Below, in pieces: positions 33,472 to 44,404 of a stretch of 60,994 nucleotides of DNA. Each line of letters opens with the position of its first letter. The stretch's first letter is position 1. A program made the translations under genes and the position numbers. The notes beneath the pieces were generated by a model, which saw nothing but the letters and a program-made list of their open reading frames with translations, searched no databases and had not been told where the DNA came from. Source of the stretch: Gonium pectorale. Its lineage: Eukaryota > Chlorophyta > Chlorophyceae > Chlamydomonadales > Volvocaceae. The stretch spans positions 106,359 to 167,352 of the forward strand of contig LSYV01000061.1 of assembly GCA_001584585.1 (NCBI GenBank). The letters run 5' to 3'.

Positions 33472-36400
33472 ATGGCCCAGCCGGCTGGTGCGGCGCTCGC
33501 GCGGCGGGTAGCCACCCAAGCTGGAGCGCCTTGGCGCCCCGACCTTCGCGGCATCAGCCACATTGCCGGCGGCGAAGGCGGCGGCGGCAGGGGCATTGGA
33601 GGTCGTCGGTGGGGCAGGGACATGCGGCGGCGGCGGCGTGGTGCGGAACGGCTCCAGGAGGTCGGCTCCGCCAACCCTGGCCGACCCGTGGTTCATCCGC
33701 TGCGCGGCGGTGGGCGTGGCAGCGGCGTACACCCAGCTGATGCTGCCGACTGCGGCGGACGTCGGTGTGACGGCGCCGCCGTCGGCGAACGGCGCCATCG
33801 TCGGGGCGCCGCCGCCGGCAGCGTCACGGCGCAGCCGACGGCGCGGCGTGGCGTCGCCGGCGGTGAAGGACGCAGTCGTACGGCGCACAATACCATCGGC
33901 GTCGTCGAACGCGACAGCGGCTCTCGCGCCGCCATCACCACCGGGATAGTGGTGGCTCTGGTGGTTGTATCCAGTGAACGGGCTGACGTACAGGTCGTTG
34001 CCGCTGGCAGGGATGGGCGGGGTGCGATGATCGCGGGACGGCTCGTGGGGGTGGTGCGCCGGGGAGGAGGCCTCCCCGATCGCAACGCCAGACGACGTCC
34101 AGGAGGCCACGCTGTGGGCGGGGGAGGTGGGGCTGTGAGACACCCGGGTGCGGAGCAGCGGCATCCGCAGGTCGCCAAAGGGGCTCGCCGGCGACCCAGC
34201 GTCACGCGCCACGCCGCCGCCGCCGCCCCCGCCATCGCCAGTGCCGCTGCCGCACCCAGAGTCTCGTGGGCGCGTATCCCATGCGTCCTCATCCGCGGCC
34301 TCGCCCTTGGCCTTCTTCGTCGCGCCGCTGCCGTAGCTGCTGCCGTGGCCGGCCCTTGACCGACGGAGGGCGCCTCCGCCCGAGCCGGGCCACGACCACC
34401 ACCACCGCCGCCGCCACCAGCACTGGCGGGACCGGCCGGCGCGAGCGCCAGCTCCAGCGCCAGCGCCAGGGCCGCGAACGAAGGCCACCAGAAGCACCAG
34501 GCAGTAGCCGAACACGGCGGCAGATGCGGCCAGCGCCAGCGCCAGGACGGCGCGCGAGGGGCGCTTGCCGCCATCATCCAGGATGTAGTTCACGCCGTCC
34601 ATGGCCAGGGCCACGATACTGGCCCTGGTCCTGCGGACCGCCTGCCGCGGCCCGCGCTGCGCCTCCTGTTGCACATGCTCCCCGTGCCTTTCATCGTTCC
34701 TTGCCGCGCCCTGCCGCTGTGTGTGCCAGTGCTGCTGCCAATGCGTCTGGCCCTGCTGTTGCAGCGGCTGCGCGTGCGGCTGGGCCGCCTGCTGCTGCGC
34801 CAGTTGCTGGTGCTGCAGGCGCACCCGCTCCAGCAGCGCCTGCTGCTGCGCCGCCAACACCGCGTGGCGGCTGTGCAGGTGCGCCAGCACCTGGTCGTGC
34901 GAGTCGAAGCCGTGCGGCAGCGGCAGATCGGCGCCCATCGACGCCACGTCGGCAGTGCCAGCGGCGGCGGTGGCGGCGGCGCCGCCACCCAGGTGCAGAA
35001 CTGCATCGACGCTGGCCTGCAGCGCCGCCGCCGCGCGCGCAAGCAAGGCCGCGCGGCTCGCGGCGGCGGCGGAGGTGACGGCGCCGGCGCCGGTTCCGTG
35101 CTGCGCCGCCTGCGCTTCAGCAGCGGCGGCGGCGGCGGCGGTGCTGCCGCCGAAGCGCCCGTCAGCGGCGATGCCGATGCTGTGGGTGGCGCCGCTCGAG
35201 CTCCAGTGCGCGATCGCCTGCCTGAAGGCGAGTCGCGCCTCCGCCAGCCCCTCCGCCTCCAGCTCCTGTTGCTCCTCCTGCGTCACGAGGCCAGCCTGCT
35301 GCTCGGCCACGTAGTTGTCATGCCCCGGGATGAAGTCTACCATCACGCCCGCGGACACGGCAGCGGCGGCAGCGGCGGTGGTGGCCTTCGCGGCGCTCTC
35401 GGCGGCTGTGCCGGCAGGGGGCGACGCAGCCGGCGCGGTTTCGTAGCCCGCCAACGCATCCGTGCCGCCGGCATTCGGCTGGGACGCGCCAGCCGCCGCG
35501 TGATGACCGCCACCGACGGTGGCCTGGCGCTGCCGCCGCTGGCCGAGGACGAGCTCGTGTACGGCCCAGAAGGCGCCCGGGTTGGCGTAGTACAGGTTGA
35601 CCAGGTCGGCCTGCCGCCGCTGGTCGACTGCCGTACCGCCGTACATGTCGTACAGCGCGTGCCACAGCACGAGCGCCTCCTTCGTCTCGTCGACTGCCGC
35701 TGCTGCTGCGTTATTCTCGGTCGCCGCGTCGGCGGCGGCGGAGGTGGCGGAGTCGCGGCCCTGCAGCCGCCGCTTCGCGGCCGCGTCGCGCTGCGCCCGC
35801 CAGAACTGCGCGTCGCCGTCGGGAGTGCCCAGCCCGCCGCCCGACGCGATGAGGCGGGGGCCGTCACCGGTCACCAGGGACTGCTGCTGGTGCTGGTGTT
35901 GCTGGTGTTGCTGGTGTTGCGGCTCTTGACCCTTGCCTGTGCCTGAACCCAGCTGCGGCTGCGGCTGCGGCGACGCACTGCCGCCTCCCTGCGCAAACCA
36001 GGCCGGGTCCATCCCACCCAGGTACTCCTCCTCCGCGTCCGCCACCGCGGCCTCCACCTCCGCCTCCAGCCAGTCCAGCACCGCACGGGTGTCGCGGACG
36101 TCCTGGGTGTCGTGGGGGTCGTGGACGTCGTCCATAGCTCGGTACATCCAGTCCTCGTAACTGACCACATCGCCTGGGCTGGCAAGGGCCAGTGTGGGGC
36201 CCTTGTGAGGCAGCGTCTCGGTCCCGTCAACGCCCCCCTCCGGGAGCCAAAATGCATTGTCAGACACCAGATCCTGCAGCAGCTCCTGCTCGTACTCGTA
36301 CATGTACTCGCCGATATCAAACGCCCCGGCGGCGTCGGCGTCGGCGTCTAGGTTCCCGCGGTCGTCGCCGCTGGGAGTCGCCTGCGCCGACGGTTTCGGT

Positions 36401-38806
36401 CCCCCGCTGTGGGCATCCTCCCCCTGGGTGCTGCCGTCGTACGACACGTCCTGATCAGCCCCCAGGTAGAGGTCTCCCTCCGCAAAGTCGCCGTACAGCG
36501 GGTCCACGCCACTAGCGCGGAAGGCGGGGTCGTCGCCGGCGCCGGCCGCCATGATCGCCGCGGTGTCGGTGGTAGCGGCGCTGGCGCCATCGGCCCCGCC
36601 GGCCTCGGGATCCGGCCTCGGCCACCGCACCTCCAGGCCGCCATTGTCCAGGGGCGCTCCCTCTTCCAGGCCGTAGTACATGTCGTACATGTCGTGTATC
36701 TCGTACGTGACGTCGTCCATGTACCGCTCCAGGTACTCAATGTACTCAACGTTCTCGTAGTACGTGTCCAGGTCGCCCGCCGCGAGGGCCGCCTCCGCTA
36801 TCTCCGCCGCCTCCTCTGCCGCGGCGGCGACGTCGGTGGCGCTGGCGCGCGCGCCGCCGACGCCGCCGACGCCACGGTGGCTCACGGTCACGGCTCCCGT
36901 CGGCGCCGCCGCGCTGGCTACTGCGCCCTCAGCGGTGGTGGCGGCGGCGGATCTGGTGGCCGTGGCGGCGGGGGCCTTGGTGGGCGCATGCTGGGCCCTC
37001 CGCTGCCGCGGCGCTGCGGACTCGCGTGCGCTGCTGGCGGCGGCGGCCTCCAGTACGCTCGGCTCCACGGCCCTGGGCGCCTGCAGCCTCACCCGCTGCC
37101 CGGCATCGCCAGCGGACTGGGAGCCCACGCCGCTGGCCGCTCCCTGCGCACTCAACGCCTCGTTCCCGCTGCTGCTGTGTTGGCCGCCCTGGTGGCGGTG
37201 CGCCTCGTCTGCGTCTGCGTCTGCCTCTGCATCTGCTTTTGTGTCCACGTCAGCTTCGGCGGCTGCGTACGCGTCTGGTGCGTATGGGTCGGTGGCGGCG
37301 AGGCCGCCCTCCGTGGCGAGGACCGACAAGAGGATCTCGTCATCCAGCTCGTCCAGGGCGGCGGCCATCTGCTTGGACGTCATGCGGGTGTACAGCAGCC
37401 GATGCTGCGCATCGGCCGCATCCGCCCCGCCGGGCGCGGAGACGGCCGAATCTTGGGCCGGCGTCGTCAGGGGGTGGAGGATGCGCATGCGCTCCCGGTC
37501 GATCTGATCCAGGGCGGCGGCCTTCTCCCTGGCGATCAAGCGCCTTGGGTCCAGCCGCGCGGGCAGTCCCGTATGGGTCGCGGCGGCGGCGCGGGCCGCG
37601 GCGCTGGCCCGGATGGCGACCGCATTCGAGGGGCGGTGCTGGAGTTGGTGCTGATGGTGTTGGGTTGTGGACGGCTCCGCCATCAGCGTCCGCCTCTTCG
37701 AGGCAGCGTCCATGCGCTTGAGCCCTGCGACACCGCAAGCGCACCGAGGGCGAGGGCGACGGATCTTGGCGGGCTGCTTCATTCGTGTGGGAACAAGCCT
37801 GGTGAAGTGCGTGAGTTCGTGTGCGGTGTGCGGTGGGCTGCCAGGGCCACATGGTGTGGGCGGTTAGGCAGAACTGGGCCACCCTAGGTGGCTACACCGG
37901 AAGCTGTCACCCCCCATCAGTCCCCTACAATCTCTCAACGAGTCAAGCCGTTGAGCCGTGTAAATGCACACACGCAAAGTTACATGACGTACGACGCTTA
38001 ACGCCTAGCTCCAGCAAGATGCCAGCGCCGTGAGCTGCGGCCATGTATGGTCCCCGCATGCACACCGCCTGCGCTCACCCGCCGTGCCGCCGCCCGCTGA
38101 GGCCTTGGTCCGCGGCCGCTTCAGGGGCCGTTGGCCGACGCCATTGGTTGACGAGCTGGACGAGCTGGACGACCCACCAGCGGCCACCCCAGCCTGCCCT
38201 TTGGGGGTCTTTATCTTGGCCGTCTTGGAAGCTCTGCGGATCGACTCTGGGTGCCGGTGACGGCGAAAGGCCGCCTCGGCAGCGGCGTCGGCCTTGGTGC
38301 TGCCGCTGCGTTTGAGCGCGGTGGTCTTCGCCGTGCGGCCTCCAGCTTTGTCGGCGCGCTTGCCTTCTTTCTCACTGTCGCTTTTCAGGGTGACATTGAC
38401 GCCTCCGGCGCCCGGGGCGGAAGCGCGCTCGCTGTGGGGCTCGGTTTGCTTTCCAGCCGTCTCTGCGTGTCAGGCAAAGCCAGCCGTTCACGTAATCTAA
38501 CACATACATTCAGGATTTATGGTGACTGGCTTGGTGGCAACAAGGGGCATTGTGGTGTTGTGGACGCAGGAGCGCATCCAAAGTCACGAGCCCAACCAAG
38601 GAACTCGCGCAAGAATGGCACAGGGCACTCAGGGCGTCAAGGATAGCACGCATGTTATATCTGATATGCAAGATACCTGTAGTAGCGTTCTTGGGGGCAC
38701 CGGCTAGTGCGTTGAGGCTCTTGGCCGGGATGCCGATGGGCATGGTGACAAGACATGTCAGCAGCGTGAGGGCCCCGAGCCACGCTATCGAGCGCCTTGT
38801 TGACAT
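33349..38806 (-). CDS. Large predicted type I single-pass membrane protein, family unknown
   Basis: I do not recognise the family. Three exons join in phase: 38677-38806, 38079-38462 and 33349-37724, together exactly 1630 codons (1629 residues). The phase-1 junctions make whole codons at both splice sites. Exon 1 encodes a signal-peptide-like start (MSTRRS, then the hydrophobic run IAWLGALTLLTCLVTMPIGI). Exon 2 is Lys/Arg/Ser-rich. Exon 3 is one 4.4-kb frame that includes acidic Asp/Ala stretches, a Tyr-rich acidic segment (TYYENVEYIEYLERYMDDV and DMYDMYYGLEEG), Gln/His runs and Ala-rich helical parts. One transmembrane helix (AVLALALAASAAVFGYCLVL) sits near residue 1230. About 375 Gly/Ser/Thr/Pro-rich residues follow, including a Gly-Val repeat near the end. 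Predicted topology is a large lumenal or extracellular part with a shorter cytoplasmic tail. An alternative start in exon 3 at 37711-37713 would remove the signal. Confidence 0.68.
33430..33471. repeat. ACGCCG hexanucleotide repeat within coding sequence
   Basis: About seven copies of a hexanucleotide encode the Gly-Val dipeptide run near the C terminus of the large membrane protein. Such tracts usually vary in length between strains. Confidence 0.9.
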
Positions 38807-39323
38807 ATCGAGTAAGTCCCTGGCTAAGATTGCTTTACAGGCAGCTGCGTGCGTTCCAGGCCATCAAAACGTTGAGGCTGTTGCATATGGAGATGCAAGG
38901 CTGGACTAGTTTCTCAGGCTCGTTAAAATCACTCTTTAGCTTGCAAATTTGTGCCCCTCAATCCTGGTGAAAGGCGTACGTTCGAGGCAAGCAGTCGCGT
39001 CCGTTGGGTTTGCAGTCGCCTCGACCATGCCGTCGGCCGGACTCGATAGCAATCAATTGATAATATCTAATTATGATGGCCTAGATTCCAGAGGTTGTTC
39101 AGTCAAGTACTTCCTGGTATACCCTGTATACCCAACTGCCCGACCAAGACCAACAACCACTCGGTTGCGGAGGTTGCGGTTGCCCAGATGCCCACGTTGC
39201 GTTACGTTGAAGTGCCGCAACCCACAGGTTGCTCTCTGTTACGGGCGTAAGGACACTGACGGGTGCGGGTGGCGAAGAACCCGTTCCGTAGGTAGGCGCA
39301 GGGCTGGGCAGCAAGTGTGCGAG

Positions 39324-39446
39324 AAAGGAAACAGAAACAGGGCAGGCAACCTCTACGGTCATATACACCGGGGGTGCGATGTTTCCAGTAGGGCGCCGAG
39401 TTTAGGGCATGGTGGGCGAGGGAGACGAGCAGACGGGCTCTCCCTC
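39324..39446 (+). repeat. Dispersed repeat, copy 2
   Basis: Matches the reverse complement of 9428-9549 over its full length with scattered changes, including a shared GGAAAC(G/A)GAAAC block at its left end. Confidence 0.8.
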
Positions 39447-40992
39447 TGTGCAGCTCCGCTCCCGAAGATGCCCCTGCACCGCGGTGGCGGGCTCCAGGTC
39501 GCTGCCCTGTCGATGCGGTTTCCTCAACGGCGTCTGAGCGGCGTTGATCAAAGAGCTGGCAGTTGTGTAGCTGCAGGAAGTAGCGCAATCGTGCCTATCA
39601 TCAGGTCATGGGTTTTTCTTTTGTCGTACACGAACATCAGGGAGCGGGGGAGTCCGGGAGTCTATCAGGAGTGGCGGCTGCCGTGCTTACGTTCCCACGT
39701 TGCCCGACAGCGAGCCAGTTTATCGGCTAGGGGCGCAGGCCGGTGAGGGAATGTGAGGGTCAGGGACCCGGGCCCGTTAATCCGTAGCTCTGAAGCGCTG
39801 ATCTTTGCATCTCTTGCGTCTTGGTTGGAGTTAGCGCCGAATGCATGGGCCATTACTTTAAACACATCAAAAAGATCACCTCCGGAGGGCGGCAGTCCTT
39901 CAGCCTGCCCACCCGACGGCGGAGTCAGCTAAGCTAGCGGACTTACAGCGTCCCTGGAGCGGCGCAGCAACGGGCCCACCCGACCATCCACCAACCGAAA
40001 AGCAAATTATACCGACTGCTGCGGCAGGCCGCCATGCATTTGCGCTCAAAATTATGGATGGAATAGTTCGCCCCTTCGCTTTGTTCTGTCTCTTCTGTCC
40101 ACTTCAAATGGGTACAACAACTCGCAGCAGTCGACTGTCGACATTTTCCCCCCGCCCCGAAGCGGCTTAGGGGGGCGCCGCCCTCTGGGATCACCCAGGG
40201 ACTGAAACGTAATGTGGAATACACATATACGCCGGGTGATTGCATGTACGACACGCTTGCCCTGGCGATGCAGTCAGCGACGGGCTCCCTCACACAAATT
40301 ATCACAAGCAGTGTAGAGTTAAGGACCAATGGTGCACACTGGCTGCATGCACATGGACATAAGTTCCAGTTGCGTTCCAGCAGCGGCCTGCTGTTCGCGC
40401 TGTTGTGTGTTGGTTTCGGGCTTTCGCCCGCGCCGCCGTCGCGCCGGGCTTGGCTCGTCTTTGGCTCCGCCGTAAGGCGGTTGGCAGCTCCGGTCCCCGT
40501 CCTGTGCCCCCTCTGCCCAAAGGGCCTGCTGCAATTCGGTTTCCTTCCAGCATTCACGCCAGGGCCACGTCATTGGGAGACAACACCACAGAAGAACACA
40601 TTCACTCCACCGCTTCAGGGTTATTACCGTACACTGCATTGAGCTTGCCGTATGTCAGCCACCGACACTACCCCATCCTTCTGCAGGGCCGCCACACAAC
40701 CAGGGCCCGTGCTTGTCCGGCCTTCAGGGGTTGGGGATTGTTCCGGGTAGGCCTTGGGCGCAGGAGCTGCGTTGTGCGTACCTTGCTTGGGGAAGGGAGG
40801 GCCGCATCCCTAAACCTGCATATCCATACACATGCACTTTTCCAAACCCACTAAGGGGCAGGCCGTTGTCAGGTCCGTGACCTGGCTTATGTATGTCCGC
40901 AGAAGTGTGGCTCCCCCAAATGGCGGTTTAGAAGTTTTTGGGCGGACCCCCGCCGCGCGCGGGGGATCCGCCGCCTGGGATACACCACACTA

Positions 40993-41142
40993 CGTCCCAT
41001 GCCTGCTTTACAGCTTGTCTATGGGCGGCTACCCGCCAAGCACGCTTGTGCATCGAGGCTCACGCGACTGCTCCAGCGACAACCCTGACCGATGGGTCCA
41101 CCATCCGTCCCATGCCTGCTTTACAGCTTGCCTATGGGCGGC
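40993..41142. repeat. 37-bp direct repeat, two copies 113 bp apart
   Basis: CGTCCCATGCCTGCTTTACA continuing to ATGGGCGGC occurs at 40993-41029 and again at 41106-41142 with a single T/C difference. The intervening sequence is not repeated. Confidence 0.9.
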
Positions 41143-41423
41143 CCACCCGTTCTCACCCTTTCTGCACGCGTGCACTTCCCAACCTGCCTAAACGCGCCAC
41201 ACTGGCCACGTGCTGGCCGTCTCTGGGAGTGGGCACACGGGGACCCCACCCCCAAGGCCCCAACACACCCCGACCCCGGTTGTGGCCACGTGAGCGTGCG
41301 TGCAATCGCCTGACCCGACCCGAGCTCGGTCGCCTCAGTGTCCCTATGCTAGTCTGCGTAGCAACCATGAGAGACGCGCCAATGGCCACCCTGTCGCATC
41401 ACAAACCGCGCTCTCCAAGTTGC

Positions 41424-41428
41424 TTACA
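41424..41428 (-). terminator. Possible TGTAA polyadenylation signal for the 80-residue gene
   Basis: Minus-strand TGTAA about 275 bases after the stop at 41703; spacing is plausible for a volvocine 3' UTR. Confidence 0.35.
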
Positions 41429-41702
41429 GACGACTCGCCGACCCAGTGCCTACCCTGGGGGCGTTCCACGTGCTCGCTATGCGGCATGGCATGCTGCTCG
41501 TGCGCGATCAAATCTATGTCCAGCTACATGAACAGACAAGGGCTGCGCCCGCCCAGCGTTCAAAATTTATTAAGGTGTCGGTCCACCAGCTACGCCCTCA
41601 GCATGCTTCATATGAACGGCATGGCACCCGTTTGACATGAAGTTTTTGCGATAAGAAGCGGCTACGCTGCACTGCTTGCCCCCCTCGCGCAAACTCAGAG
41701 CA

Positions 41703-41945
41703 TCATGCCGCCCCCGCCAGCTTGCGCAGCCGTTCGACCTCCGACTCGTTGTACGGTATGGCCATCTGTTGGAGCCATTCCACAGTAGCAGCGGTCTCCT
41801 CCGAGCGCGGCTCCTCATCGAGCGCCGTCTTGAGGTCTTCCCGTAGGCCTTCCAGCATGCCCAGCTGAGCCTCCAACATCGCCTTGTAATCGTATTTTTT
41901 AGAACGCCTAAAGGCTCCCTTGACTTCCTTCCAGGTCATGGCCAC
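41703..41945 (-). CDS. Small helical protein of unknown function
   Basis: An uninterrupted frame of 80 residues starting MAMTWKEVKGAFRRSKKYDY. I do not recognise it. It is charged and free of low-complexity sequence. It is predicted to be mostly alpha-helical with heptad-like leucines (LEAQLGMLEGLREDLKTAL, then VEWLQQMAIP and VERLRKLAGAA). It has no signal peptide or membrane segment. Its amino-acid makeup, unlike that of frames arising by chance in GC-rich DNA here, and a TATATATA box about 70 bases upstream support a real gene. It could be a small organellar or complex-assembly subunit, but nothing in the sequence shows this. Confidence 0.6.
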   Translation of the reverse strand: MAMTWKEVKGAFRRSKKYDYKAMLEAQLGMLEGLREDLKTALDEEPRSEETAATVEWLQQMAIPYNESEVERLRKLAGAA

Positions 41946-44404
41946 GAGGATTCCCGGTAGTGGCCCTGCGCGGTTTCGTCGCTGCCAGTCACAAGCCAGT
42001 CTTTAGACGGACTTATATATACAGATTCATGTCACGTTCATAGTGTTGTCGGGCTGTCTTCACGCCGCTCCACCCAGAGATTTAAAGTTTTCCTACTTGA
42101 AACAGGCTGAAATTGTACGCTGTAACTGCCTGAGGAACTTACGTGCACTGCATGTGCCTGCTGCTGGATAAAGGAGTTCAGTGACAAGGGCGGATCCCGA
42201 TTCCACGAGTACGTCATCGGAATCGCTCGAAATCGCTCTTTTTCGACACAGTTGCGTCACTGTTTATTCGACAGCTTGTGCAGCATCCCTCCCTCACCCT
42301 TCCTCCCTCGCGCCCTCCAGGTGTGCGCAGGGCTTGCGGCGGACTTGCTGGTGGCGCACGTGCCGTCCAGCCACAAGGCCACCGCCGCCAAGGTGGCAAC
42401 GCACTACAGCAGCCCCGCCGACGCGCGGCCTGCAATCTGCGCGGGCCACTGATGGTGGTAGTGGTGGTCAAGCTGGGGAGGGGAGACGCTGCGGCGTGCG
42501 TTCTGGGCCGGCCGGCAGCAAGGCCCTTGCAGCTGGAGCGAGTCCGTTGCGGCGTCTCGGTGTGACGTCTGTTACCGCTTGATCCTGCGGTGATGTGGCG
42601 TATGCGCTCCAGGGCTCTGGCTTGCAGGCCCGGCACAAGGCCTGGCAGCCAGTCACGAAACCCCCAAGCCCGTTTCTGGTTCTCGTTTTTTGTCCCATCA
42701 TCCGTTCATGTGTGCGTCCGTTGCCCTTGCCTCTTCGTAACCCCTGCCCCCCCCCCTGGCAGGTCCTGGGCGAGTCGTACACCCCCGAGGACGAGCGAGG
42801 AGGGCAGCTCCGTGGCCTGGGGGGCAGCGTGTGGGTGTACCATGCGCGGTCGTTTCCATGGCATAACATTTTGCGCACCTCCTCGGCCTTGCGCAGTCTT
42901 TCTTTCTTTGTACCAGGCGTGGGGCGCTGCTGGTGCTCATTTGGGCCTGCTCGGTGGGTCAACGAGCCGATTGGGCGAACAAACAGCACCCAAAAGAGTT
43001 CTATAAGAACAAAATCCATGCCGTTTTTCGGGCACCTCACGTGTCCGAGGCACCGCGGTAAGGCCCTTGTGTGTTGTACACATACTGAGAAACGGGCCAT
43101 GCAGCATGGCCCGCGTGCACCTGCGCGTGCACCCTTCATGTGCCTGATCGATCCCCCGGGTCGGGCACGGGCTGCCGGGCGCGGGCTGAGAACGCTTTTC
43201 GCTGTGCAATGGGATTTTGTCAAAGACGTACTGCGCATCCACCTCCAGCCATCATAGCCTGCATAGGGCGAGAGCGAGCGGAAAGGTAAAAGAGCGCCTG
43301 GATGGCGCTGTCATGCTGCCCTTTTGGTTGGCGGCCTCGCTGCAATCAACGACAGCTTGGCAGCATGGCACGCCCTCCATTGCTCCTAGAGCGGAGGAGA
43401 AGAGCGACCCCCACAACAGCTGCCCACGTGCCGTTCCCACGTGCCGTACCCAGCACCGCGCCCCGCGTCCGCCCGCAAACAACCTTCCGTTGTCTCACCC
43501 AACTCCTGCCAGCCAGGAACAGCTCAGAATAGAATCCCGACAAACTCTATAGATACACCGCACGAACGACCAGACGAACGAGCATTCGCAACGCAGGCAG
43601 CCAAACATTCTCCTCGTGGTCCAGGGTTGAGGCCCGGGGGGCAAGAGATCCGGGAACCCCGCACACCTCTATCTCTCTCCAAGCGCTGGAGACATGGTTC
43701 CAAAGCAACACAAGTCACAAAGGCAACACAACAACAAGACGGAGCGCCCGCGGCTGTGACCCTCTCGCTCCAATCCGGGCACTTTGCCGTAACCCCGCAG
43801 CTCCATGTACATCCGCCGTACGTGTACACAGACCCCACTGGCACTGCTCCAGCACGGGTACCCCTGCAGGCAGCTCAACGGTGCGGGCTGCCGAGCAGAA
43901 CCTGCGGTTCCTGAACCTCGCTCAGCAACTACGATGGCGGGTTGCCGCACGCAGCCGCACAAAGCGGCATGCATTGCACCTCAACAAAGCTGATGAAACA
44001 AAGCAAATGAACCAAAGAGGGAAAGCGACGCAAAAACGACCTCTAGCATGCTTGCAAACCATGCCCCAGTCGGCATGGAATGATCAGATGGTACGACGAC
44101 TTGTAGAACGCGACATGTCTCCACGAGCGCCGAGCAGCCGACGCCACTCTCTTCCCGCCATCTTGAATCCCACAGACCTGGACCTGGGTGCCACACCCGC
44201 GCACGGCCCCTCACGCCACACCGACCCCACGCAGCCTCTCTTCCTCGACTCTCCGGCTCAAACAACGGCCGTAACGCACCACCGGCAGGCCACCGCGTCT
44301 CCGCCGTTGCCCTGCACTTAAGCACTCCACGCCGTGGCCACCGGCGGATTACCGGCAGCCTCCCGCGCCGTCGCACCTGCCCCACTCATCCTATAGCTCT
44401 CTCC
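41946..44404. other. Intergenic region, mostly without recognisable genes
   Basis: Holds the TATA box above. Two plus-strand segments after good splice acceptors (about 42322-42450 and 42764-42830) read as short protein-like frames (VCAGLAADLLVAHVPSSH; VLGESYTPEDE). They have no start, partner exon or family match and may be remnants of a decayed gene. Confidence 0.4.
42014..42021 (-). promoter_or_regulatory. TATA box upstream of the 80-residue gene
   Basis: TATATATA lies 69 bases upstream of the ATG at 41945. A start site 25-30 bases downstream would leave a leader of about 40 bases. The motif is palindromic, so plus-strand use cannot be excluded. Confidence 0.55.

Larger units (their letters stand above)
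38807..41702. other. Intergenic region with dispersed-repeat copy and short direct repeat
   Basis: Contains the second dispersed-repeat copy (39324-39446) and a 37-bp direct repeat at 40993/41106. Composition is mixed, with A/T-rich patches near 38920-39080. Open frames are short and unconvincing. Confidence 0.5.

Noticed and set aside
32986..34359. 457-residue plus-strand open frame
   Set aside because: It is antisense to the large membrane-protein exon; its Arg/Gly/Ala composition is that of chance GC-rich frames, and it starts in intergenic DNA.
34669..37887. Long plus-strand frames (about 425 and 492 residues)
   Set aside because: Also antisense shadows of the 4.4-kb minus-strand exon. 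The minus frame is unbroken over the whole span and carries a signal peptide and a membrane helix when spliced.
42322..42830. Two plus-strand exon-like segments after strong acceptors
   Set aside because: No start codon exon, no family match and no consistent continuation; kept only as possible decayed-gene remnants.
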